Part shown: one piece after another, positions 33,866 to 42,803 of the stretch
Position numbering within the stretch: position 1 is the stretch's first letter
Layout: every line of letters starts with the position of its first letter
NCBI RefSeq assembly: GCF_038637725.1
Contig: NZ_CP152052.1
Location: 1,905,501 to 1,969,500 of the forward strand
DNA length: 64,000 nucleotides
Direction of reading: 5' to 3'
DNA from: Psychrobacillus sp. FSL H8-0483
GTDB taxonomy: Bacteria; Bacillota; Bacilli; Bacillales_A; Planococcaceae
The notes under the pieces: generated by a model
Seen by the model: the letters and a program-made list of their open reading frames with translations, nothing else
Told to the model about the DNA's origin: nothing
The model's database searches: none
Translations under genes and position numbers: made by a program

Positions 33866-34874
33866 TACACATACCGGAGGGAATCCAACAAGGACACTTA
33901 TCAGCGGATTACCATCATTAAAAGGAAACACCATGTCAGAGAAAATGTTGTACATGGAGAAACATTTTGATTGGATTAGAAAGTTTTTAATGAACGAGCC
34001 CCGTGGTCACGGTGTCATGTCTGGTGCTTTAATGACAGATCCTTGTCATCCAGATGCAGATGTAGGTGTTATTTATATAGAAACGGGTGGTTATTTACCA
34101 ATGTGCGGTCACGATACGATAGGTTTTTGCACTGCACTAGTGGAGGCTGGATTAATCGAAGTATTTGAACCTATCACCAATATAAAAGTGGACACCCCGG
34201 CAGGACTTATTAATGTGGATATAAAAGTAGTCGACGGAAAAGTGAAAGAAGTGACGTTTGTAAACGTACCTTCCTTTTTATTGAAATCCATTGAAATTGA
34301 GGTTGAAGGCATTGGACACGTGGAATGCGATATCGCTTATGGTGGTAATTTTTATGGAATTATCGATGCGCGAAAACTTGGTATTCCACTCGTTGAGAAA
34401 AATGCAACAAATATTATTAATAAAGGAATTGACATCCGTAATGCTATTAATGCTGTAGAGGAAATTGTGCATCCAGAGTTTCCGTTTATCAATGGTTTGA
34501 CACATATCGAATTTTTCACGGATCCTAGTCACCCTGAAGCAGACTTGAAAAATACTGTAATTGTACCACCTGGCGGAATTGACCGTTCACCATGTGGAAC
34601 AGGGACCTCTGCCAAGTTAGCAACACTTTATAAGAAAAAGGAACTCGATATTAATGAACTATTTGTCTACGAAAGTATTGTAGGCACACTGTTCAAGGCA
34701 CGTGTTCTCGAGGAAACGAAGGTGAAAGATCTAGATGCAGTCATTCCAGAAATAACTGGGTCCGCTTGGATTATGGGGATGCATCGTTTCTTTTACAATA
34801 AAAAGGATCCTTTAAGTGAAGGGTTTCTTCTCATTCCCCCAATGGACCATTCATTTGCGAAAGAAGGTGTTTAA
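33834..34874 (+). CDS. proline racemase family protein, second paralogue (346 aa)
   Basis: ATG 33834 follows GAGAGGGG; this start lies inside the flavoprotein gene's end. Both catalytic cysteines are kept: C91 in YLPMCGHDTIG and C254 in [11 protein letters not shown]. Compared with the paralogue at 27401, H-G after CGH is replaced by H-D, so substrate preference may differ (proline versus 4-hydroxyproline). The combination with a D-amino-acid dehydrogenase in one operon supports L- to D-proline/hydroxyproline conversion followed by oxidation. Confidence 0.9.
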   Translation: MKYQRVFTTIDTHTGGNPTRTLISGLPSLKGNTMSEKMLYMEKHFDWIRKFLMNEPRGHGVMSGALMTDPCHPDADVGVIYIETGGYLPMCGHDTIGFCTALVEAGLIEVFEPITNIKVDTPAGLINVDIKVVDGKVKEVTFVNVPSFLLKSIEIEVEGIGHVECDIAYGGNFYGIIDARKLGIPLVEKNATNIINKGIDIRNAINAVEEIVHPEFPFINGLTHIEFFTDPSHPEADLKNTVIVPPGGIDRSPCGTGTSAKLATLYKKKELDINELFVYESIVGTLFKARVLEETKVKDLDAVIPEITGSAWIMGMHRFFYNKKDPLSEGFLLIPPMDHSFAKEGV

Positions 34875-35783
34875 GTGAACATTGAAAAGTTGTTCTGTTC
34901 TATTGATACACATGTAGGGGGAGAAGCATTTCGGATAGTTATTCAATCTTCGATAGCTCTTATAGGGAATAATGTTCAGTCCAATCAAAAAGATTTGGCA
35001 AATAACTTTGAAAATGAAAAAAAACTTCTATTAAACGAACCTCGTGGCCACCGAGGCATGAATGGTTGTATCATAGCTCCATCAAAAGCAGCGGACTTTC
35101 AATTATTATTTTTCAACCATGAATGTGCTAACGATTTTAAGTATGAGGCATTATTTGCAGCTACAACCGCTCTAATTGAAACTGGAAATCTCAAAAGAAC
35201 TGCGAATGATTCCTATAATGTAGAAACGATGAATGGGATTTATACAATACACGCAAATGTTGAAAACCAAGAAGTGATTTCCATTTATTTAGAGGGCATT
35301 TCCTGTTCTGTAATCGCATCCAGTCAAGATTCGATAGAAGTTTCATTGGACGCTTCAAGAAAATATCTGATATATCCATTGCCTAATACCATATCGGGAA
35401 TTGAGTTAGACCAATTGGCAGCTATCAGTAATTGGGGTATTGCTAAGACATCAGAACTAATTCAAGAAAATATCGATTTTAATGGAGTTATTCTTGTGGA
35501 AGAATTTTCGGATAAAGTTCGTTCTGTTACTTTTGAAAAAGATGGTTATATACTGCGTTCACCTGGAATTGATAGTACATGTGCAATTCATACTTCAATT
35601 AATTTAACTGAATCAAAGTATGAAATTGAAAATGAAAGCATTTTTGGCAGTTCACTAACAACAAAGTTGCAATGTGAGAATGAATCTATTTTTTCCATTA
35701 AAGCAGTACCCTTTGTCACTGGGTCACATGAATTCATTTTTGATACCGAAGATCCATTAAAAGAAGGATTTATCTTAGTTTGA
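34875..35783 (+). CDS. divergent proline racemase paralogue lacking the catalytic motifs (302 aa)
   Basis: GTG 34875 immediately follows the stop of the second racemase gene. The fold is clearly the same: LFCSIDTHVGGEAFRIVIQS, LLLNEPRGHRGMNGCIIAPS, and the end FVTGSHEFIFDTEDPLKEGF. The MCGHG motif has become NDFKYEALFAAT, without the cysteine. DRSPCGTGT has become RSPGIDSTCAIHTS, with one displaced Cys. About 40 residues are missing overall. The gene has no internal stop, so it is probably kept as a non-catalytic partner, a binding protein, or an enzyme with altered chemistry. Confidence 0.8.
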   Translation: MNIEKLFCSIDTHVGGEAFRIVIQSSIALIGNNVQSNQKDLANNFENEKKLLLNEPRGHRGMNGCIIAPSKAADFQLLFFNHECANDFKYEALFAATTALIETGNLKRTANDSYNVETMNGIYTIHANVENQEVISIYLEGISCSVIASSQDSIEVSLDASRKYLIYPLPNTISGIELDQLAAISNWGIAKTSELIQENIDFNGVILVEEFSDKVRSVTFEKDGYILRSPGIDSTCAIHTSINLTESKYEIENESIFGSSLTTKLQCENESIFSIKAVPFVTGSHEFIFDTEDPLKEGFILV

Positions 35784-35800
35784 GGACCAACAACTAGAAA

Positions 35801-36072
35801 TCGAATGGACACCAATGAGTTGTATGCAAAGTAAATCAAAGAGCGAGTAAGATTCACTATATTAATATATGGGGCCAAGGAATTCGGAAGCGAGCGGAAC
35901 AATAACCACATCAATGGTGCCTTGGTCAGATAACGGAGTATTTATGGCGGCTGCACTTGGGGTTTCAACGATGAGTTACTTACCATTCCTTTGGTTTAAC
36001 TTTTTAGTTCTCATTATATCTGTTATTCATGGATATACGAATAAATTTATTTGGTATACAAAGCCCAAATAA
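35801..36072 (+). pseudogene. NhaC-type Na+/H+ antiporter, C-terminal remnant
   Basis: After broken frames around NELYAK and IKERV, the readable end is EASGTITTSMVPWSDNGVFM, AAALGVSTMSYLPFLWFNFL and VLIISVIHGYTNKF. This is the last conserved part of NhaC antiporters (S-G-T-x-T-x-x-x-x-P-W-x-x-x-G). Stops and a missing 5' part make it a pseudogene. NhaC-like carriers often accompany amino-acid catabolic clusters. Confidence 0.8.
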
Positions 36073-36150
36073 ATAGAAGTGAAAAATAATTCAAAACTAG
36101 TAAAAGATAAAATATTGGTAAAATCATAATTTTAATTGGAGGAATTACAG

Positions 36151-37044
36151 ATGGTAAAATTAGAAGGCGTTTTTCCGGTACTTGTTACACCAATGTTAAA
36201 TCAAGAGGAAATTGATTGGAATGGTTTCTGTAATAATATTGAACATTTTATTGAAGAAGGTGTAGCAGGGATTGCGATTAATGGTAGTACAGGAGAGTTT
36301 GTCAGCTTGACGAAAGAAGAGCGTTTTAAAGCAGTTGAAGTTGCGGTTAACCAAATAAACGGCCGTATTCCACTGATAGTTGGAACAGCTGCTGAAACGA
36401 CTGCAGATGCAATTGAATATACGCAACAAGCAGAACAAGCAGGAGCAGATGCTGCTCTTTTAATTAACTCGTATTATGCACATCCAAAAGAGAATGAAAT
36501 TTATGCACATTTTAAAGCAGTTGCGGAATCTGTAAAATTCCCGATTATGATTTATAACAACCCATTCACATCAGGTGTTGATATTAGCACAGAAACAATT
36601 TTACAAGTCGGTCGTGACGTTGAAAATATTACACATATTAAAGAATCAAGCGGTGGTATTGGTAAAGTACGAGATATCGCAAGACAAGGGGAAGGTTTCA
36701 TTAAAGTATTCTGTGGTTCTGAAGACCTTGCCATGGAGTCGTTCCTTGTTGGGGCAACAGGTTGGATTTCCGTTTCTGGTAACATTGTTCCTGGACTTGT
36801 AACTGCAATGTACAATCATGTACAAAATGGTGAAATGGATAAAGCTTGGGCTCTTTATGATCAATTATTGCCGCTTTGCGAATATCTCGAGGGCTCTGGG
36901 AAATATGTTCAAATTGCGAAAAGGGCTATGGAGTTGAAAGGTTGCGCAGGAGGTCCCTGTCGTTTGCCGCGTCTACCATTGAGTGAAGAAGAAGATGCAA
37001 AGTTAAAGGAATTAATGGCTGGTCTAGGTGTACTAAGAGACTGA
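36151..37044 (+). CDS. DapA-family lyase, pyrroline-4-hydroxy-2-carboxylate deaminase type (297 aa)
   Basis: ATG 36151 behind GGAGGAATTACAG; an upstream in-frame ATG at 36136 overlaps this ribosome site. It has a DHDPS/NAL TIM barrel with NGSTGEFVSLTKEERF, the catalytic tyrosine in MIYNNPFTSG and the Schiff-base lysine in ITHIKESSGG. In hydroxyproline loci this family deaminates 1-pyrroline-4-hydroxy-2-carboxylate to 2-oxoglutarate semialdehyde. Its neighbour is the matching aldehyde dehydrogenase, 20 bases downstream. A true dihydrodipicolinate synthase is less likely in this setting. Confidence 0.88.
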   Translation: MVKLEGVFPVLVTPMLNQEEIDWNGFCNNIEHFIEEGVAGIAINGSTGEFVSLTKEERFKAVEVAVNQINGRIPLIVGTAAETTADAIEYTQQAEQAGADAALLINSYYAHPKENEIYAHFKAVAESVKFPIMIYNNPFTSGVDISTETILQVGRDVENITHIKESSGGIGKVRDIARQGEGFIKVFCGSEDLAMESFLVGATGWISVSGNIVPGLVTAMYNHVQNGEMDKAWALYDQLLPLCEYLEGSGKYVQIAKRAMELKGCAGGPCRLPRLPLSEEEDAKLKELMAGLGVLRD

Positions 37045-37063
37045 TAAAGACAGGAGAATTATT

Positions 37064-38554
37064 ATGCTAACGATAAATTATGAATTGAAACCAAAAGTTA
37101 AAGCGTTTTTGGAAGGTGTAAAAGGTCTTTACATCAACGGTGAATACGTAGAGGCAATCAGCGGAAAAACGTTTAATGTTATTGATCCAGCAACAGAGGA
37201 AATCATTGCAAAGGTTAGTGAAGCACAAGCAGAAGATATTGAAATTGCAGTTGCGTCGGCTCGTAAAGCTTTTGACGAAGGCGAATGGACAAAAATGGAT
37301 GCAGCGACACGTTCCCGTCTTATCTATAAGTTTGCAGACTTATTGGAAGCTAACCGTGAGGAACTAGCACAACTAGAGACACTTGATAACGGAAAGCCCT
37401 ACGAAGTCGCACTTGCTGACGACGTAGACGGAACGGTACAACATTTCCGCTATTACGCAGGATGGGCAACGAAAATTACTGGTCAAACGGTACAAGTATC
37501 ACCAGATTATTTGAACTATATTGTTCACGAGCCTGTTGGGGTTGTCGGTCAAGTCATTCCTTGGAACTTCCCACTTGCGATGGCTGCTTGGAAACTTGGA
37601 GCTGCATTAGCTGTAGGTTGTACAGTAGTTATTAAACCAGCTAGTGAAACTCCTTTATCACTCCTATATGCAGCAGAACTTTTCAAAAAAGCTGGTTTTC
37701 CAGATGGTGTAGTTAACGTTGTTCCAGGAGCAGGTCGTATTGCAGGAGAAGCAATTATTAAACACAAAGATGTGGATAAACTAGCTTTTACCGGCTCGAC
37801 GGCTGTCGGTAAAGAAGTTATGAAAATAGCCGCTGAGCAAGTGAAAGGAATTACGTTAGAGCTTGGTGGGAAATCTCCTTCAATCGTCTTAGAAGATGCG
37901 AACATCGAAGAAGCAATTGAAGGCACATTCGCGGGAACAATGTACAACCATGGCCAAAACTGTAGTGCATGTACACGCGTTTTCGTTCATCGGAATCTTT
38001 ACACTCGTTTCGTTGATGCGTTTACAGAAAAGGCAAAATCATTAAAAGTTGGAGCTGGAATGGATCCGACGACTGATATGGGGCCCCTTGTTTCTGCTAA
38101 ACAACAAAAAACAGTACTCGATTATATCGAGAAAGGAAAAGCAGAAGGTGCACGCCTCGTAGCAGGTGGTGAAAAGGCATTTGATAAAGGGTTCTTCGTC
38201 CAACCAACTGTATTTGCTGATGTCGAAGACCATATGACAATTGCACGCGAAGAAATCTTTGGACCTGTCCTTTCTCTTTTTGTTTTTGACACAGTAGAAG
38301 AGGTTATTAAACGTGCAAATGAGAGCGAGTATGGACTAGCTGCAAGCGTTTGGACAGAAAACATTAAAAAAGGCCACTACATCGCGAGCAAACTTAAAGC
38401 TGGAACCGTTTGGGTCAATGATTTTGGACTTGAATGGGAAACAATGCCATTCGGTGGCTATAAACAATCTGGTGTTGGTCGCGAGATGGGCGGAGAATAC
38501 GGATTAGCAAACTATACAGAAGTAAAAAGTGTATTCGTGAATATGAAGCAATAA
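37064..38554 (+). CDS. aldehyde dehydrogenase, 2-oxoglutarate semialdehyde type (496 aa)
   Basis: ATG 37064 after AGGAGAA. Full-length ALDH: PWNFPLAMAAWKLGAALAVG, FTGSTAVGKEVMK (NAD binding), general base in VKGITLELGGKSPSIV, and catalytic cysteine in NHGQNCSACTRVFVH. The expected reaction here is oxidation of 2,5-dioxovalerate to 2-oxoglutarate, the last hydroxyproline step. Substrate is inferred from the adjacent DapA-type gene. A terminator follows at 38618. Confidence 0.9.
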   Translation: MLTINYELKPKVKAFLEGVKGLYINGEYVEAISGKTFNVIDPATEEIIAKVSEAQAEDIEIAVASARKAFDEGEWTKMDAATRSRLIYKFADLLEANREELAQLETLDNGKPYEVALADDVDGTVQHFRYYAGWATKITGQTVQVSPDYLNYIVHEPVGVVGQVIPWNFPLAMAAWKLGAALAVGCTVVIKPASETPLSLLYAAELFKKAGFPDGVVNVVPGAGRIAGEAIIKHKDVDKLAFTGSTAVGKEVMKIAAEQVKGITLELGGKSPSIVLEDANIEEAIEGTFAGTMYNHGQNCSACTRVFVHRNLYTRFVDAFTEKAKSLKVGAGMDPTTDMGPLVSAKQQKTVLDYIEKGKAEGARLVAGGEKAFDKGFFVQPTVFADVEDHMTIAREEIFGPVLSLFVFDTVEEVIKRANESEYGLAASVWTENIKKGHYIASKLKAGTVWVNDFGLEWETMPFGGYKQSGVGREMGGEYGLANYTEVKSVFVNMKQ

Positions 38555-38617
38555 CTCCAATTTTGTTTTCTAGAAAAGAGAATCATAGCATAGATAATTT
38601 CCAATAATATAGAAGAA

Positions 38618-38651
38618 GACGCCTTGCCTAGAATGGTAGGCGTTTTTTTCA
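38618..38651 (+). terminator. terminator after the aldehyde dehydrogenase gene
   Basis: ACGCCTTGCC...GGTAGGCGT stem and a T7 run. Confidence 0.8.
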
Positions 38652-38691
38652 ATAGGATAAATATCAGGATATAAGTTTGAGGCATTTTAAA

Positions 38692-38707
38692 TGGCATGAA
38701 TCTTGCA
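38692..38707 (+). promoter_or_regulatory. sigma-54 promoter of the first peptide-uptake operon
   Basis: TGGCATGAATCTTGCA with standard -24/-12 spacing; about 390 bases before the first gene. Confidence 0.9.
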
Positions 38708-39097
38708 TTATGTAAAGGAAGGGGGCGTTAATGATGAATCTAAAGATTAATCATACTATTAGGAGGAAGGGGATGTTTGTGGATATATAGACGGTATATT
38801 AAACAGAAAATTATATATTTTTAGAGTAATGCTTTTTACATTAATTAAATTAATTGAGTTATTAACTGTTAATTTTATTAATTGCAATAATATCATAATT
38901 TTTTCCGCATGACTGTTTAGTTAATTTTACATTTGGTTGCTTAAATTCAGGGGAATTGTATAAATATTTTTACAGTCATTTTAAGAAGAAATTGGAGCGG
39001 AAAAGAAATATTACAGTAGTGAAAGCGAAAAAAAGCATTTTTAAAAAATTGGGGCTAACTTGTAATTTTGGTCACCAATAAAGTGAGGAGAATTCTA
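38708..39097 (+). other. long 5' leader of the first peptide-uptake operon
   Basis: No gene beyond a possible 19-codon MMNLKINHTIRRKGMFVDI peptide at 38731. AT-rich, with the 18-bp palindrome at 38957-38974. The length of leader after the sigma-54 promoter is unusual and is repeated in front of 48500. Confidence 0.45.
38957..38974. promoter_or_regulatory. 18-bp palindrome, candidate operator
   Basis: TGTATAAATATTTTTACA, 141 bases before the prolyl oligopeptidase start. It shares the pattern TGTATAAAT/ATTTATACA with 48332-48349 and 48381-48398. Confidence 0.5.
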
Positions 39098-41149
39098 TTG
39101 ACATTAAATATAAGAAAAGACGCAATCGTTGAAAACTTTTTTGGTGTAGATGTAGCAGATCCTTATCGATGGTTGGAGGATGAAGACCTTTCAGATACTA
39201 AAAAATGGACCGCGTATCAAAATGAAATAACTCGTGAATTTTTAGATAATCAATTACAAAGGAAAAGAATAAAAAATAAACTAATAGAACTCTATGATTA
39301 TGAGAAATATTCAACACCAAAAAAAATGGGTGATTATTATTATTTTTTTAAGAATGATGGCCTTCAAAACCAACCGGTATACTATCGAGGTAAGTCTCTA
39401 GAAGAAGAATTTGAAGTTGTCCTTAATCCCAATCTATTAAATAGTGAAGGAACAGCTGCTATTACAGAGATTGCATTTAATCAAGAAGGGACTATGATAG
39501 CTTATGCCATCTCCTATAATGGAAGTGATTGGCAGGATGTTAAAATCAAGAATCTTGAAACAGGGGAAGATTATCCTGAAGTATTGAAATGGTGTAAATT
39601 TTCTAGTTTTGCATGGAGTGAAGATTCGACTGGTTTCTTTTATAACCGGTATCCTGATCCCTCTACGATGGGACCTACAGAGGATAGTTATTATAATCGA
39701 GTTTATTGGCATAGAGTGAATACTTCGCAAATAGAGGATAAATTAATCTATGAAGAGTCAAATAGAAAGGAGCGTTTATTTTACCCGATAGGATCTGATG
39801 ATAATAAATATCTTATCTTGAATGTAAATAATGGAACTGAACCGATAAATGAAATTTATTATAAATGCTTGGCTGAAAGCAATTCGTTCGTACCTTTAAT
39901 TGAAAAAATAAATGCGTATTTTACTTATTTAGGAAATGATAATTCCATCTTTTATTTCGAAACAAATGAGAACGCTCCAAAAGGAAAGATTATCTCTGTA
40001 GACTTATCAAAACCTGAACGTAAAAATTGGAAAGAGATTTTACCTGAAGGAGAGGATGCTATTTCCTTTACCAAAATTGTTAATGGTAAGTTTGTGGTGT
40101 GTACAATGCATAATGCTTGCTATAGATTAAACATTTATGAAAAAGATGGAAGTTTTATCTCTAATTTTTCATTACCTGATTTAATCACTATAAGTGAAGT
40201 AACAGGAAAAAGTACCTCTTCGGAAATGCTAGTTGGCTATGTATCGTTTCTCCAACCTTTGCAAATTGTAAAATATGATTTCATTAGCCAATCTATGAGC
40301 GATATTTTTGTGAAAAAAAATGATTATTCATCGGAGAGCTATGAAACACTACAAGTATTTTACCCTTCAAAAGACGGGACAAAAGTACCGATGTTTCTAA
40401 CATTTAAAAAGGGAATAAAATTGAACCAAGAAAATCCCGTATTACTCTATGGATATGGTGGTTACAACGCAAGCATGACACCTTCTTTTTCCCCTTCTAT
40501 TAGACTGTGGATTGAGCAAGGGGGCATCTATGCTGTCGCAAACATACGTGGCGGTGGTGAGTATGGTGAGGAATGGCATCAAGCAGCAATTTTTGAGAAA
40601 CGCCAAAATAGTTACGACGATTTTATTGCTGCAGCCGAATGGTTAATCAAAGAAAACTATACTCAACCTAGTAAAATTGCGATTATGGGAGGAAGTAACG
40701 GGGGACTTCTCGTGGGGGTTTGCATAACACAACGCCCGGAGTTATTTGGTGCAGCCCTTTGCTTAGTTCCTGTAACTGATATGTTAAGGTTTCATCGTTT
40801 TACCGTTGGCCGCTTTTGGACAACAGAATTTGGAAATGCAGAGGAGAACGAAAAAGACTTTAAATTTTTATATAAATACTCTCCATTACACAATGTAAAA
40901 GAGGGTGTGAAGTATCCGCCTACACTAATATCTACTGCAGATACCGATGACAGGGTAGTTCCGATGCATGCGAAGAAATTTGCTGCAACTATGCAGGAGG
41001 CCCAAAGCGGAGATAATCCAATTCTACTTAGGGTTGAAAATAATGCTGGACACGGTCTAGGAAAGCCATTATCAAAACTAATTGAGGAAGAAACAGATTT
41101 TTACACTTTTTTATTTAAAGAACTGAAAATAACTTTAAGGGAGAACTAA
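39098..41149 (+). CDS. prolyl oligopeptidase, S9A family (683 aa)
   Basis: Start TTG 39098 with GTGAGGAG at 39083-39090; a longer reading has no ribosome site. An N-terminal β-propeller region follows DPYRWLEDED. The C-terminal α/β-hydrolase carries VLLYGYGGYNASMTPSFSPS, the nucleophile serine in AIMGGSNGGLLVG, the aspartate in TADTDDRVVPMH and the histidine in NNAGHGLGKP. There is no signal peptide, so it is cytoplasmic and cuts imported short peptides after proline. First gene of a six-gene operon with a peptide ABC importer, which supplies the substrate. Confidence 0.93.
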   Translation: MTLNIRKDAIVENFFGVDVADPYRWLEDEDLSDTKKWTAYQNEITREFLDNQLQRKRIKNKLIELYDYEKYSTPKKMGDYYYFFKNDGLQNQPVYYRGKSLEEEFEVVLNPNLLNSEGTAAITEIAFNQEGTMIAYAISYNGSDWQDVKIKNLETGEDYPEVLKWCKFSSFAWSEDSTGFFYNRYPDPSTMGPTEDSYYNRVYWHRVNTSQIEDKLIYEESNRKERLFYPIGSDDNKYLILNVNNGTEPINEIYYKCLAESNSFVPLIEKINAYFTYLGNDNSIFYFETNENAPKGKIISVDLSKPERKNWKEILPEGEDAISFTKIVNGKFVVCTMHNACYRLNIYEKDGSFISNFSLPDLITISEVTGKSTSSEMLVGYVSFLQPLQIVKYDFISQSMSDIFVKKNDYSSESYETLQVFYPSKDGTKVPMFLTFKKGIKLNQENPVLLYGYGGYNASMTPSFSPSIRLWIEQGGIYAVANIRGGGEYGEEWHQAAIFEKRQNSYDDFIAAAEWLIKENYTQPSKIAIMGGSNGGLLVGVCITQRPELFGAALCLVPVTDMLRFHRFTVGRFWTTEFGNAEENEKDFKFLYKYSPLHNVKEGVKYPPTLISTADTDDRVVPMHAKKFAATMQEAQSGDNPILLRVENNAGHGLGKPLSKLIEEETDFYTFLFKELKITLREN

Positions 41150-41150
41150 T

Positions 41151-42731
41151 ATGAAAAAAATTTTAATATTTTCATTGATTGCTTTAATGTTAGTTATTTC
41201 TGGGTGCAGCTCATCAAATCCACTAGTAGAGACCAGTGGAGAGACAGGTGAAAAAGTTGTAAAGGGTGAAAAATCTATCGTAATCGCATTGGGATCAGAT
41301 CCAGTACATTTTAATCCCAATGTAGGGGATGGAGGATCCGGGTACGTAACATCTAATATAATGAATTCTCTGGTAAAAATTGATGATGGTTTTAATATAT
41401 TACCGGATCTTGCTAAAAAGTGGGACATTTCCGAGGATGGAAAAAAGTATACTTTTCATTTGCACAAAGGGGTAAAATGGCACGATAATGAGCCGTTTAA
41501 GTCCAAGGATGTTAAATGGACGATTGATACGATAATAAAAGAAAAAGGGTTCATCGTGAATCAGCTTGGGACGGTTGAAAGTATTGAAACTCCCGATGAT
41601 AACACAGTGGTGATCAACCTTACTGAGCCAAATGCAGCCATATTAAGTATTTTATCGGGTGCTAAAATCATGCCTTCCCATCTCTATGAGGGTACTGACT
41701 GGGTTACAAATCCTGCTAATAAAAACCCGATAGGAACTGGCCCTTTCAAATTGGCTAAACATAACCGTGGTGTAAGTGTCGTATTGGAGGCAAATAAGGA
41801 CTATTTTGAAGGTCCACCTAAAATTGATAAGTTAGTATTTTCGGTAATCCCAGATGAAAACACGGTCGTACAATCCTTCTTAAATGGTGAAGTTGACGTA
41901 ATTGATTATAGTTCTGCGATTTCACCTGCTGCAGTTCCAGGATTGGAAAAAAGGGACGATGTAAAAGTAGTGAAAGCTCTGTCAAATTCAAGGCAATATA
42001 TGATTGCAAATACCTCTAAGAAGCCTTGGGATGACGTAAGAGTACGAGAAGCCTTAGCATATGCAATTGATCGAGATGAGCTTGTCGCAAAAGCACATAA
42101 AGGCTATGGCTGGCCAGCTGAAGGATTTTATACACCTGCCGTTGAGTGGGCCTATAATGACACAGATGTCATGCCCAAAAGAGATATAGAAAAAGCAAAG
42201 CAGTTACTTGATGAGGCAGGACTAAAACCAGATAGCAACGGTGTTAGAATCAAAGATCTTGAAATTTCAATCTTTCAGTTTCCGGTATTCGCAGATATAG
42301 CAAAGATTGTTCAATCAAATTTAAAAGAGATTGGTATTGAATCTACTATTACGTCACTTGAATACTCTGCTTGGGATGAAAAGGTTCGAAGCGGTGATTA
42401 TGATGTTACGATTCTGGGTGGTAACCATGGTATTGACCCAGAAGGGTTGTTTGTTAGGGTAGGCACAGAAGGTTCAATGAACTTAATGAACTATAGTAAT
42501 CCAGAAATCGATAGACTTTTAGCAGAAGGCTTGAGAGTATCGGATCAAGCCGAACGTGCTGTTATTTATAAAGAAGTACAACAAATTATGTCAGAAGAAT
42601 ATCCTGTCATACCTTTAACTGAATGGATGTATATCTTTGTGATGAAGGATTATATTTCTGGTCATCCAATCGATGACGGGATCGGAAAAGTAGGAGCAGC
42701 AGAGTACTACATTCTAGATACTGCTAAGTAA
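41151..42731 (+). CDS. peptide ABC transporter substrate-binding lipoprotein (526 aa)
   Basis: The ATG lies one base after the oligopeptidase stop. MKKILIFSLIALMLVISGC is a lipoprotein signal with lipobox ISGC. The mature protein is an SBP family 5 binding protein (KKYTFHLHKGVKWHDNEPFK, GTGPFKLAKHNRG, VREALAYAIDRDELV). It captures di- or oligopeptides outside the cell for the permease genes that follow. A hairpin after the stop separates its expression from the permeases. Confidence 0.92.
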   Translation: MKKILIFSLIALMLVISGCSSSNPLVETSGETGEKVVKGEKSIVIALGSDPVHFNPNVGDGGSGYVTSNIMNSLVKIDDGFNILPDLAKKWDISEDGKKYTFHLHKGVKWHDNEPFKSKDVKWTIDTIIKEKGFIVNQLGTVESIETPDDNTVVINLTEPNAAILSILSGAKIMPSHLYEGTDWVTNPANKNPIGTGPFKLAKHNRGVSVVLEANKDYFEGPPKIDKLVFSVIPDENTVVQSFLNGEVDVIDYSSAISPAAVPGLEKRDDVKVVKALSNSRQYMIANTSKKPWDDVRVREALAYAIDRDELVAKAHKGYGWPAEGFYTPAVEWAYNDTDVMPKRDIEKAKQLLDEAGLKPDSNGVRIKDLEISIFQFPVFADIAKIVQSNLKEIGIESTITSLEYSAWDEKVRSGDYDVTILGGNHGIDPEGLFVRVGTEGSMNLMNYSNPEIDRLLAEGLRVSDQAERAVIYKEVQQIMSEEYPVIPLTEWMYIFVMKDYISGHPIDDGIGKVGAAEYYILDTAK

Positions 42732-42745
42732 TCATATAAAAAGCT

Positions 42746-42781
42746 GCCAATGGCAATGTATTGAAAGTAGCCATTGGCCTT
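42746..42781 (+). terminator. intercistronic hairpin (attenuator)
   Basis: GCCAATGGCA...TAGCCATTGGC stem without a real T-run. A stem here commonly raises binding-protein mRNA relative to permease mRNA. Confidence 0.6.
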
Positions 42782-42803
42782 TATTTAGAAAGAAGGTGTG
42801 ATT

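Noticed and set aside
36151-37044. Annotation as dihydrodipicolinate synthase (dapA)
   Set aside because: The fold is shared, but the neighbours are hydroxyproline-pathway enzymes and no lysine genes are near.
37549-37947. 132-codon minus-strand frame inside the aldehyde dehydrogenase gene
   Set aside because: Antisense shadow, no family, sense gene conserved.
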